From Ceratobasidium sp. AG-K (Eukaryota; Basidiomycota; Agaricomycetes; Cantharellales; Ceratobasidiaceae), in NCBI GenBank assembly GCA_037039685.1, contig JAWNGF010000004.1:4154001-4218000 (forward strand): DNA of 64,000 nucleotides, in the 5' to 3' direction. A program made the translations under genes and the position numbers. Below are positions 35,501-45,399 of this stretch, piece after piece. Under the pieces are notes generated by a model. That model made no database searches, was not told the origin of the DNA, and worked only from the letters and a program-made list of their open reading frames with translations. Position 1 is the first letter of the stretch. Each line of letters opens with the position of its first letter.

Positions 35501-37817
35501 TAGCTACTTTCAAGTTGCATATGAGTGGCGCATTGACCACCTTTCTCCTGCCCACCCCGTTCATCAGCCCATCCGAGAAGAAGGTCGCACAGAGCCATAT
35601 CAAATGGACGGTATGTACTTTTTATAAGGCTTTGTTGTAGAGCAAAAGTGTTGATCAACGTCCACTACAGAACTTCCTGCTTGACCAGAAGCACGCAGGC
35701 CTCCACCCCTTGATTTTGACTTTGAGGCAACGCGAGAAAGATCAGGGCTTGAAGGAAGGCACACTCCTGAGCAAGTTGGCAGTAGACTGGGATGAAAACT
35801 AACTTCGAACAGAAGGCATCGACTCGATTGCTCAAGATCGATGAAGTCCTTTGCCATTTCTGGGTGGGGAACCCAAAACCCCCTATGTTCAAGGAGGATG
35901 GGACGCGAGACCACAAGGCGGTCGTGAACGACCCTCTGCCAAGCAAAACCAACCGGAAGTTCTTAATTTACGTTGCATACCGCTATCATAGGGACCTAAT
36001 AGCAAAGGTGTGTAACTCATGGCCCTTGGGGTAATGCGCGCGTCACTGACAGATCGTCTGTCCCTCACAGATGCTTCAAATCAAAGCGCGCGACTTTGTG
36101 ACTTATGACGGCTCGATGACACTCAAACAACGCACAGATAGCGTCAACAGATTCAACAACGACCTGCACTGCCGCATCATGATCATAAGTAATGTGGGTT
36201 CTGCTGGACTAAACCTGACCGCGGCATCAGTCGTCATCTTCGTGGTAATTAATTGTACATGCTTTATTGGTATTGCTGGTGGCTGATGTTTTCAATCAGA
36301 GCGGTGTGTGGTCGGGGCAGGAGAAATGGCAAATCATTGGCTGGCTTTGGCGTTATGGTCAACAACGGGACGTGGTAATCATGGAGCTGGTTGCACCAGG
36401 TGGCATTGACCTTGCCTTGCAGGGCTACGCGGACGGAAAGACTTCCATGGCAGATATGTTCTTGCTGTCAGAGGCCCAACTGCGCCAGGCATACTTGCAG
36501 ATCACCACTCCTGATGAAGACGATGGGCAGGAGATCGATGCCCCAGAGGCTTTTGTCAACCAACCTCCCAAGTGCGCTACCACAAGCAGCCGGAAGCGCA
36601 AGAATGATAGCAAGAACCGCAATCAAACAGAGCAGAGTGACAGGAAGATGGATGAAGGCAGAGGGATTGAGATGCAGGGCTCGGATGAGGATTTGGCTGG
36701 ACCCTCAAATCCGACCAAGCGGGCCAAGACAAGCAAGAAAGCCCGTGAGGAAGTAGAAAAGAAGGGGGCATCCAGGAAGAACACAGGGCAAGCAAGTCAA
36801 CAGGCAAGTCTGTTATTTCTTGATCAAGTGTTGGAATCTGACTAGGTGATTCAGAAGGCCCAGGGGACAACAACTGCCAAGCAACCTGCGACTGTTTCAA
36901 GTAATACCCCTGCACCCAAGAGCAGGGTACACAGCAATGCTTCCAGAAAGCACAAGGTGGATCCAGCATTTGACGAGTCGGGCAGTAAGGTAAAGGCTAT
37001 TCCCTTTACCCACCCCCAGTGTCTAACTGCCCATTCCAGCAGCGCAAAGAGCCTTCCACAATGCAAGGGGATGCCGTGATCCCTCGCTTGTCCCAACTTC
37101 AGACTGATAGCGTCACACAAAGCACAGGGCGCCCAAAGCAGAAGGTTGCGCAGGCAGCAGCAGCTGGTATAGGTTGGAAGGTAAGGATACTGCCACCTAC
37201 CAAAAATGGTACCATCTGACCAGCACGCCCAGAAGGCAACAAACCCTATGGACATTGATAAGCTTACCAGTGTGCTGGACGCATCCCAGCTTAACACGAC
37301 AGCCCAAGCTTCAAGCGGCATACTTCCTGGACCAACAATGCCGCAGTCATCCTATGAATTGAGCCAAGCACCACTGCAGGAGCAAGGTGCATCAGTAAAG
37401 CCGAAGCCCAGGATTGTTCCTCATCAGGTAGTCATGACCAACAGCCCAGAGCACAATCTGTTTGACCTGTCACACCAGCAAAGGGGCCCAGGGCTTGGAC
37501 AGGGAGGCGGAAACGTGGCTTGCGAGGAGGACCTGACTATGCTGCTCAATGCCCCTGTGGCTTCAAAGGTAGGTGGGAGCTCGAGGAAGCGATCAGGGTT
37601 TGCTTTGCCAAGTGCACGGAAGTGGGCAGCAGGAGCAGCAGGCAAAGCTAAGCAAGGGTTGTTGGCCACTGGGACTTCGTCTCAGAATCATGTGGATGCA
37701 ACTATGCTTTTTTTGGAGGATGAGAGCTCTCAGTTTCCAAAGAAGGCATTGCGATTGCCTGCCACATTGAGTTCCAAGGGCAAGGACACAATGAATGGGG
37801 GTTCTTGGTCTGGCTGA
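32515..37817 (+). pseudogene. SNF2-family ATPase gene, probably inactivated
   Basis: Early exons are clear: 32515-33072, 33149-33419, 33477-33659, 33713-34252. The SNF2 ATPase motifs follow: DDVGLGKT (GLGKT at 34141-34155), DEAH at 34792-34803, GATATPL near 34876, and SNVGSAGLNLTAA near 36190. In motif VI the expected IIGRLWR reads IIGWLWR: TGG at 36342 is one C-to-T from CGG. The junction near 35467-35517 closes only with non-obvious splice sites. At 35800 a TAA interrupts DWDEN just where a +1 shift restores NFEQKAS, unless a 31-nt intron is used. The Lys/Ser/Gln-rich C-terminal part continues through several short exons to a stop at 37817. It is probably a nucleosome-remodelling-type protein of a repeated family, now damaged. 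Confidence 0.65.
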
Positions 37818-38579
37818 ATAAGCCTACATGTATCTCCAATAGGCAGTCAGACGTTATGTTTCACTTAAAGCAAGCTTAGACCAATAAGTTATCCAACAAG
37901 TGATGGTGTATGGTTCTCAAGCACATGTGCCCCAGTCCGCTATGTACACTCTCACATGCACCTCCCATGAACTAAGGTGCACATGATGAATGTCCTGCTA
38001 GGATGGATTGTTAGGACTGACGGGTTGTTGTTGTTGTCTTTGTATGGATTATTAGTCAATGCCACCATGTAATTTCACCCACATCATGAAAATGAAAATT
38101 TCTTACCCATGTATTCTTAGCCTGCACTTGAGTGTCTCATTGGCACAAACTACTAAGTGCGGCACTGAAAATAGGTGAGCACAGGCTGGAGCCCGGCAGA
38201 CCCACCTTTGATTTTACATACGTTTATCTACATGCAAAACGCACCAGAAGGGTGACTCTGTGTGCACCCAGCTAAAATAGTTGTGTCACTCACTGAAATT
38301 ACGTGTGCGTGCCATGTAATTTGCACCCAGCCCACTCACCTAGTTTGAGGTGGGGCGCCTTTCACTGTGGCATGAATGAGAATTGGCTAAGTCCCTGGCT
38401 TTCCAATGCTCATTTCTCTGACATAAAAGGGGCAGGTTGCTGCGCCTAAGAACTGAAAATAAGTGCCAAATACAGGAAGTCAAAGGCAAGCTCTTCATTG
38501 GACATGTGCATGCAATTGGTACTGGTACATGCAAACAACATAAGCGCATGGGCAGCACATGGTGACTAAGCAGCGGATA
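37818..38579. other. No gene; transition into the satellite
   Basis: Noncoding, increasingly CpG-poor sequence leading into the tandem array. No feature was recognised. Confidence 0.4.
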
Positions 38580-40980
38580 GACAGCAGCAGAACCAGTGTG
38601 TGGACTCCATGTAAAGTTAGTGCATACATTGCATGTGCCTGTGGTACAGAGCCTACTGACAATGTTTGCTCACCCTGGCTGGAGTGGGCTGCCGCTACTA
38701 TGAGTGCGTACCATGTATGCACATGCAAGTGGTGCACTTTCCAGCTAGTTTCCCAGTCAGTCAGTAAAGTGAAGCTCCACTATGTGCGTACTATGTATGC
38801 ACAAGCATTAGCGGCAACCCACTCAGGTCAGGGTGGGTGCACGTGACTCATGTGTCTGTACTGGATAAGTGCGTACAATGTATGCACATGCGCTGCGTGT
38901 TGTGGTTAACTAGTTGATGGGCCTGAACACAAGTGGTGCGCAGACGCTGCCTGTAGCTGGTGCGTACTTTGTATGCACCTGTGGTATGGAGCCAACTAAT
39001 CATGTGCACTCACCCTGACCTGAGTGGGCTGCCACTACTATGAGTGCGTACTATGTACGCACACACAAGTGGTGCACTTTTCAGCTAGTTTCCTGGTCAA
39101 TCAGTAGAGTGAAGTTCCACTATGTGCATACATAGTACGCACAAGCATTAGCAGCCACCCACTCAGGTCCAGGTGAGTGCATGTGACCCATGTGTCTGTA
39201 CTTGATAAGTGCGTACATTGTATGCACATGCGCTGCGCGTTGCGGTTAACTAGTTGATGGGCCTGAACACAAGGAGTGCGCAGACACTGCCTGTAGCTGG
39301 TGCGTACTTTGTATGCACCTGTGGTATGGAGCCAACTAATCATGTGCGCTCACCCTGACCTGAGTGGGCTGCCGCTACTATGAGTGCATACTATGTACGC
39401 ACATGCAAGTGGTGCACTTTTCAGCTAGTTTCCTAGTCAATCAGTAGAGTGAAGCTCCACTAAGTGTGTACAATGTATGCACAAGCAATAGCAGCAACCC
39501 ACTCAGGTCAGGGTGAGTGCACGTGACTCATGTGTCTGTACTGGATAAGTGCGTACAATGTATGCACATGCGCTGCGTGATGAGGTTAACTAGTGGATGG
39601 GCCTGAACACAAGTGGTGCGCAGATGCTGCCTGTAGCTGATGCATGCTTTGTATGCACCTGTGGTATGGAGCCAACTAATTATGTGCGCTCACCCTGACC
39701 TGAGTGGGCTGCCACTACTATGAGTGCATACTATGTACGCACACACAAGTGGTGCACTTTTCCGCTAGTTTCCTAATCAGTCAGTAGAGTGAAGTTCCAC
39801 TATGTGCATACTATGTACGCACAAGCATTAGCGGCAACCCACTCAGGTCAGGGTGGGTGCGCGTGACTCAGGTGTCTGTACTGGATAAGTGCGTACAATG
39901 TATGCACATGCGCTGCATGTTGTGGTTAACTAGTTGATGGGCCTGAACACAAGTGGTGCGCAGACGCTGCCTGTAGCTGGTGCGTACTTTGTATGCACCT
40001 GTGGTATGGAGCCAACTAATCATGTGCACTCACCCTGACCTGAGTGGGCTGCTGCTACTATGAGTGCGTACTATGTATGCACATGCAAGTGGTGCACTTT
40101 CCAGCTAGTTTCCCAGTCAGTCAGTAAAGTGAAGCTCCACTATGTGCATACATAGTACGCACAAGCATTAGCGGCAACCCACTCAGGTCAGGGTGAGTGC
40201 ATGTGACCCATGTGTCTGTACTTGATAAGTGCGTACATTGTATGCACATGCATTGCGCGTTGTGGTTAACTAGTTGATGGGCCTGAACACAAGCAGTGCA
40301 CAGACGCTGCCTGTAGCTGGTGCGTACTTTGTATGCACCTGTGGTATGGAGCCAACTAATCATGTGCACTCACCCTGACCTGAGTGGGCTGCCGCTACTA
40401 TGAGTGCATACTATGTATGCACATGCAAGTGGTGCACTTTTCAGCTAGTTTCCTAGTCAATCAGTAGAGTGAAGCTCCACTAAGTGTGTACAATGTATGC
40501 ACAAGCAATAGCAGCAACCCACCCAGGTCAGGGTGAGTGCACGTGACTCATGTGTCTGTACTGGATAAGTGCATACAATGTATGCACATGCACTGCGTGA
40601 TGAGGTTAACTAGTGGATGGGCCTGAACACAAGTGGTGCGCAGATGCTGCCTGTAGCTGATGCATGCTTTGTATGCGCCTGTGGTATGGAGCCAACTAAT
40701 CATGTGCGCTCACCCTGACCTGAGTGGGCTGCCACTACTATGAGTGCATACTATGTACACACATGCAAGTGGTGCACTTTCCAGCTAGTTTCCTAGTCAG
40801 TCAGTAGAGTGAAGCTCCACTATGTGCGTACATAGTACGCACAAGCATTAGCGGCAACCTACTCAGGTCAGGGTGAGTGCATGGGACTCATGTGTCTGTA
40901 CTGGATAAGTTTGTACATTGTATGCACATGCACTGTGCGTTGTGGTTAACTAGTCGATGAGCCTGAACACAAGTGGTGCG
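38580..40980. repeat. 340-bp satellite array, left block
   Basis: Monomers repeat at exactly 340 bp: the string GCCTGAACAC starts at 38921, 39261, 39601, 39941, 40281, 40621 and 40961. Copies three units apart (1,020 bp) are much more alike than neighbours, so there is a trimeric higher-order repeat. Each monomer holds four near-palindromes of the type GTGCGTAC-N-GTATGCAC, for example at 38869, 38960, 39044 and 39124, about 85 bp apart. It also carries an inverted pair: CCCACTCAGGTCAGGGTGAG and its complement. No protein is encoded. Confidence 0.9.
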
Positions 40981-41250
40981 TTTTGGGATATGCGCAGTGT
41001 CGGGCTGAGAATCAATGTAACTCAGCTCGTGCTACTAAGAGTAGAGAACTGTGCATGTATATACCTGGGAATCCATGTAACTACAGGTAATATAAGCAAT
41101 AGGAAAAAATGAAAATATAAAACTAAATCATACCTCAGCTCGTGCTACTAAGAGTAGAGAACTGAGGGTAAAATTTCCGCAAAGCATGCGTCCATGTGAA
41201 CACAATCACGTGATGCGCATATATCTACGTATAAGACTGTATATTCAACA
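40981..41250 (-). repeat. Copia 3' LTR (270 bp)
   Basis: It contains two copies of a 31-bp block around CTCAGCTCGTGCTACTAAGA and a TACCTG...CAGGTA palindrome. It differs from its partner at about ten positions, nearly all transitions. Confidence 0.85.
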
Positions 41251-41288
41251 TGCCCACTCAGGATTAGACAAAAAATGAAAAGAAAGCT

Positions 41289-43517
41289 TCAAAACATTCG
41301 CATCCCAGTAACGAAACCGGGGAATTTGACGCGTCCGAGTGGTTTGGTAAGCGCATCGGTGACCTGTTGGTAGGTCGGAATAAATTGAAGGTCGACTTCG
41401 CAAAGTGCAACTACTTCTCGAATAAAGTGATGTTTTACTCGAATGTGCTTCGTATTTTGATGATTCACGGGATTCTTGGCTAATGCGATACTCGATTGAT
41501 TGTTGGTAAGCAAGGTTGTCGGACCTTCCGATAAGTACCCGAGCTCGTCAAGGAATTGACAAAGCCAAATCAATTGGCGGGCGGCGCTCGCGGCGGCAAC
41601 ATATTCGGCCTCGGTACTCGATAGTGAAATCGTTGGCTGCTTACATGACGACCAAGCGACGTTTCCTCCGGCTCGTTGGAAGATCCAACCAGTAGTCGAT
41701 CGACTCGTATTAGGATCGCCAGCGTGGTCTGAGTCGACATATCCGATAGGCTTTGACAATTTTGATCGTTCAAATACGATCCCGATTGCTTTTGTGCCTT
41801 GTAGGTACCGTAGAACCCGCTTGAATGCTGACCAATGCTTGTCGCCAGGATTAGCGGCATGTTGGGCAAGCAGTCCGGCCGCAAAAGTGATGTCGGGGCG
41901 GGTCGAAATCATGGCATACATGAGCGATCCGACTCCACGCTGATAAAGCATTCAATTGACGGTAGGAGTATCGAGTTTGGGCAGGTCTGGCGATTCGGCC
42001 ATTGGTGTGTCCCATGATTTGGACTCGCTCATACTGAATCAAGCTAGTATGTTGCTAATATAACGCATTTGACAAATTTTGAGTGTGCCTGCACCACGAT
42101 TACGCTTGATTTCGACTCCAACAAATATGCGTGCCTCGCCTAGATCGACAATATCGAACGATTTTCGCATTTTCGACTTGATTTCCTCTAGAAACGAGAG
42201 AGGTTTGCCAGCTAGGAGCATATCGTTGACATGAGCTAAGATTATCGCCAAATTATCACCATCCCTCTGAATGAACATGGCGTGATCACTCTTGGTCCTC
42301 ATGAATCTGATTGATTCAAGTACTTCCTTAAGTCGAAGGTAGAACGCTTGGGCGGCTTGTTTCAGACCGTATAACGCCTTAACAAGTTGCCAGACGTAAT
42401 TGCCTTTGGTGAATCCCTCTGGTTGCTCCATCTAGAGCTCTTCCTCGACGACGCCGTGTAGGAACGCCGTTTTGATGTTGAGCTGAAGGAGCTTGAGGTC
42501 TTCGCTCGCGACGATGCTGAAAAGCACCCTATATGCGTCTGATGCAGCTACTGGCGACGAAATTTCGACGTAATCGACACCCGGAGCCTGCAAGAAGCCC
42601 TTGGCGACGAGTCGGGCCTTGTACTTGAGGATCTTGCCATCGACGTTGCGCTTGTATGCGTATACCCAGCAGCATTTGATAACCTTTTTGTGAGTAGGTC
42701 AATCAGCCGGTTTCCAAACTTTGTGCTTGGTGATTGATTTAATTTCTTCGATCATAGCTTTGAGCCATAAATTGGCGTCTGGACGTGCCATTGCCTCGGC
42801 ATAGGTATTGGGTGGATGCTCAATTAATGCATTCAGGGCATTCTCAGTCGGTGGCTTATTGGCTTGCATGGCAGTTTCATTCTGCGTGCCCACTTCAGCT
42901 CCGTATTGTACTGGCAGTCTCGTAACTTGACCTGATCGACACGGCGGCTCTGGCTCGACTACTGGCTCTGGCTCGGATTCTTGCTGGCTTACTGGCTCTT
43001 GGCATTCTTGCTCTGGCTCGGCGGCAGTTTCAGGCGTCGGCTCGGGGTGTTCCTGATTGCCCACTTGCTCTGGGAACTTGTCCTCAAAGTCTTCGATAAT
43101 AACTTGCTGCTGTGTCTTGCCTCCCTCCTCAAATACAACGTCACGTGAGGTGATTATGCAACCAATTGATTGCTGAATCAGGATGTGCGCTTTGCGATTC
43201 GGGGCGAATCCAAGGTAAGTACACTCGAACGATCGCAGTTGAAGCTTGGTACGTTGACTGTCGGGTACTCGAGCCCATGCCTTGCAGCCAAAAGTCCGAA
43301 GTCGGGAAACATCGGGTAACTTGCCTGTGAAAACTTCGTCCGGGGTTTTGACCTCAAGTGACCGTTTTGGCGTGACATTCCAGATATATGTGGTGTGCAT
43401 AATCGCAAATCCCCAATATTTGTCGGGTAAGTTGGCATCCGATCGCATCGTTGGAGTAGTAATGTTTACAGCATTAACTGGGTCCTCTTCTTCTTCACTT
43501 TTGACGCTACCAGGGCT
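41289..43517 (-). pseudogene. Copia polyprotein remnant (integrase C-terminus, RT, RNase H)
   Basis: Three broken minus-strand frames in copia order. 43559-42699 carries the integrase tail (KTPDEVFTGKLPDVSRLRTF, CTYLGF). 42431-42039 is reverse transcriptase with ALYGLKQA, but the catalytic YVDD box reads HVND (42222-42233). 41951-41289 is RNase H with VDSDHAGD and SSTEAEY. The frame near the 5' LTR starts MSPGSVKSEEEE and passes straight into integrase sequence, marking an internal deletion. It is not capable of autonomous movement. Confidence 0.85.
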
Positions 43518-43524
43518 CATAACC

Positions 43525-43794
43525 TCTTGGGATATGCACAGTGTCGGGCTGAGAATCAATGTAACTCAGCTCGTGCTACTAAGAGTAGAGAACTGTGCAT
43601 GTATATACCTGAGAATCAATGTAACTACAGGTAATATAAGCAATAGGAAAAAATGAAAATATAAAACTAAATCATACCTCAGCTTGTGCTACTAAGAGTA
43701 GAGAACTGAGGATAAAATTTCCGCAAAGTGTGCGTCCATGTGAACACAATCATGTGATGCGCATATATCTATGTATAAGACTGTATATTCAACA
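43525..43794 (-). repeat. Copia 5' LTR (270 bp)
   Basis: Partner of the LTR at 40981-41250. It has lost more CpG sites (GCGC to GCAC, TCGTG to TTGTG, CACGTG to CATGTG, TACG to TATG). Confidence 0.85.
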
Positions 43795-44400
43795 GTGTGC
43801 AGACGTGGCCTGTAGCTGGTGCATACTTTGTATGCACCTGTGGTATGGAGCCAACTAATCATGTGCACTCACCCTGACCTGAGTGGGCTGCCGCTACTAT
43901 GAGTGCATACTATGTACACACATGCAAGTGGTGCACTTTCCAGCTAGTTTCCCAGTCAGTCAGTAGAGTGAAGCTCCACTATGTGCGTACATAGTATGCA
44001 CAAGCATTAGCAGCAACCCACTCAGGTCAGGGTGAGTGCACGTGACTCATGTGTCTGTACTTGATAAGTATGTACAATGTATGCACCTGGGCTGCACATT
44101 GTGGTTAACTAGTGGCTGGGCCTGAACACAAGTGGTGTGCAGACGCTGCCTGTAGCTGGTGTGTACTTTGTATGCACCTGTGGTATGGAGCCAACTAATC
44201 ATGTGCACTCACCCTGACCTGAGTGGGCTGCTGCTACTATGAGTGTGTACTATGTACGCACACACAAGTGGTGCACTTTTCAGCCAGTTTCCTAGTCAGT
44301 CAGTAGAGTGAAGCTCCACTATGTGTGTACAATGTATGCACAAGCATTCACAGCAACCCACTCAGGTCAGGGTGAGTGCATGTGACTCATGTGTCTGCAC
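43795..44400. repeat. 340-bp satellite array, right block
   Basis: Continuation of the satellite after the copia insertion, about 1.8 monomers; GCCTGAACAC recurs at 44120. It then degrades into two shorter motifs around CACTCACCCTAAC-TGAATGG at 44400-44490. Confidence 0.85.
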
Positions 44401-44526
44401 TCACCCTAACTTGAATGGTCCAACACTTTGACTTGTACAAGTGCAGGAATGCTGGTTGCATGCACTCACCCTAACCTGAATGGTCCAACACTGCAGCTTG
44501 TGCATACATAGTATGCAGATTATATT

Positions 44527-44765
44527 GCTTCACTCAACTGCACTTTACCTGTCCCCTCCCTACCTTGCCTCTCCTTACCTGTCCCCTCCCTACCTGTCCC
44601 CTCCCTACCTGGCCCCTCCCTACCTGGCCCCTCCCTACCTGGTGCCTCCCTACCTGGTACCTCCCTACCTTGCCTCTCCCTCCCTGGCCTCTCCCTACCT
44701 GGTGCCTCCCTACCTAGGTTGGGACCCACCCTACCCCACCCTACTCCCTCTTAATAACCTTACCT
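44527..44765 (+). repeat. Partial LTR end with a 15-bp minisatellite
   Basis: About 13 tandem copies of CCTCCCTACCTGGNN run from 44546 to 44716. They are followed by GGTTGGGACCCACCCTACC and CTCTTAATAACC. The same minisatellite and ending close the LTR-like element at 53340-53515, so this is the 3' end of an LTR of that family. Confidence 0.75.
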
Positions 44766-44906
44766 AACCCTTGGTAGGGCTCGACGTGGGCAAAGGGTCT
44801 CGACCCTTGTTTCTGTCGGTCCGACTACTCCAAAGCCTGAACTCCCCGGTTCGGTTCCCCGCACTTGTTGGCGGGTTGAACCCTGGGGTCGAGGCTATAA
44901 GCATCC

Positions 44907-45390
44907 TGTTACGGGCCGGGCCGGCGTCGCTGTGTTTCCCTGCTGCGCATCGCGCCGGGGATTCGCGGGCGCCGGTTGTCAGGTGCCTAGTGACGTGGAA
45001 CAATTTAGCACACGTGGGCTCGCTTAGGCGGACACGTGTAGCCGAGGAGTGACGTGGCCGGCTGCCAAGGATTTGTTCCTTTGTACCATGCCGAGTGGCG
45101 TGGTCTTGGCTGTTGACACGTGTCAACTTCGGCCGCCGAGATCCATGTTGTCATAATATCATTTGCTGATAGGTTATCTCGCTTAAAATCGCCAAGCCGG
45201 CCGCCGTGCCGCTTAGCGTGGGAGTTCCTTGGCTCCCAGCAGATATATAAACAAGGGGATGAGCACTGATGAGGTGTCATACCGAAAGCGCTAGTTCACG
45301 TTGTGTGCTAGCCCTTTGCTTTCATCCCCGCTTCACTCGTGCTCGCTTCGCTCGCACTCGCTCCGCTCCATCCCTGTCTAACCTAACCTA
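44907..45390 (+). mobile_element. GC-rich LTR copy (CpG intact)
   Basis: Begins TGTTACGGGCCGGGCC and aligns through to about 45390 with the decayed copy at 52894-53515. Features include GACACGTGTCA, a TATATAAAC box at 45242-45250, and GATGAGCACTGATGAGGTGT near the probable RNA start. A 142-bp interior (44766-44906) joins it to the LTR end at 44527-44765, so this may be a nearly completely deleted Gypsy-like element. It stands out as a CpG island inside CpG-poor surroundings. Confidence 0.7.
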
Positions 45391-45399
45391 AGCTAGTTA

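Larger units (their letters stand above)
40981..43794 (-). mobile_element. Internally deleted Ty1/copia retrotransposon inside the satellite
   Basis: Two 270-bp LTRs (40981-41250, 43525-43794) flank a 2.27-kb interior coding on the minus strand. Ends follow the TGTTG...CAACA pattern, with the first bases mutated to TTTTG and TCTTG. The target duplication is GTGCG (40976-40980) and GTGTG (43795-43799), and it matches the uninterrupted satellite monomer. The interior keeps the integrase C-terminal part, reverse transcriptase and RNase H; most of gag, protease and the integrase core are missing. Confidence 0.9.

Noticed and set aside
39101..40369. Similar 80-residue minus-strand frames repeated 1,020 bp apart
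   Set aside because: They are produced by the satellite's higher-order period; no codon constraint and no start context.
44480..44767. Proline/tyrosine-rich frame over the CCTCCCTACC minisatellite
   Set aside because: Translation of a 15-bp tandem repeat at an LTR end. The opposite strand gives an equally long Gly/Arg/Glu-rich frame.
44766..44906. Possible tRNA because of GGTTCGGTTCCCC
   Set aside because: No acceptor stem or anticodon arm can be folded around it; it is the interior of a deleted LTR element.
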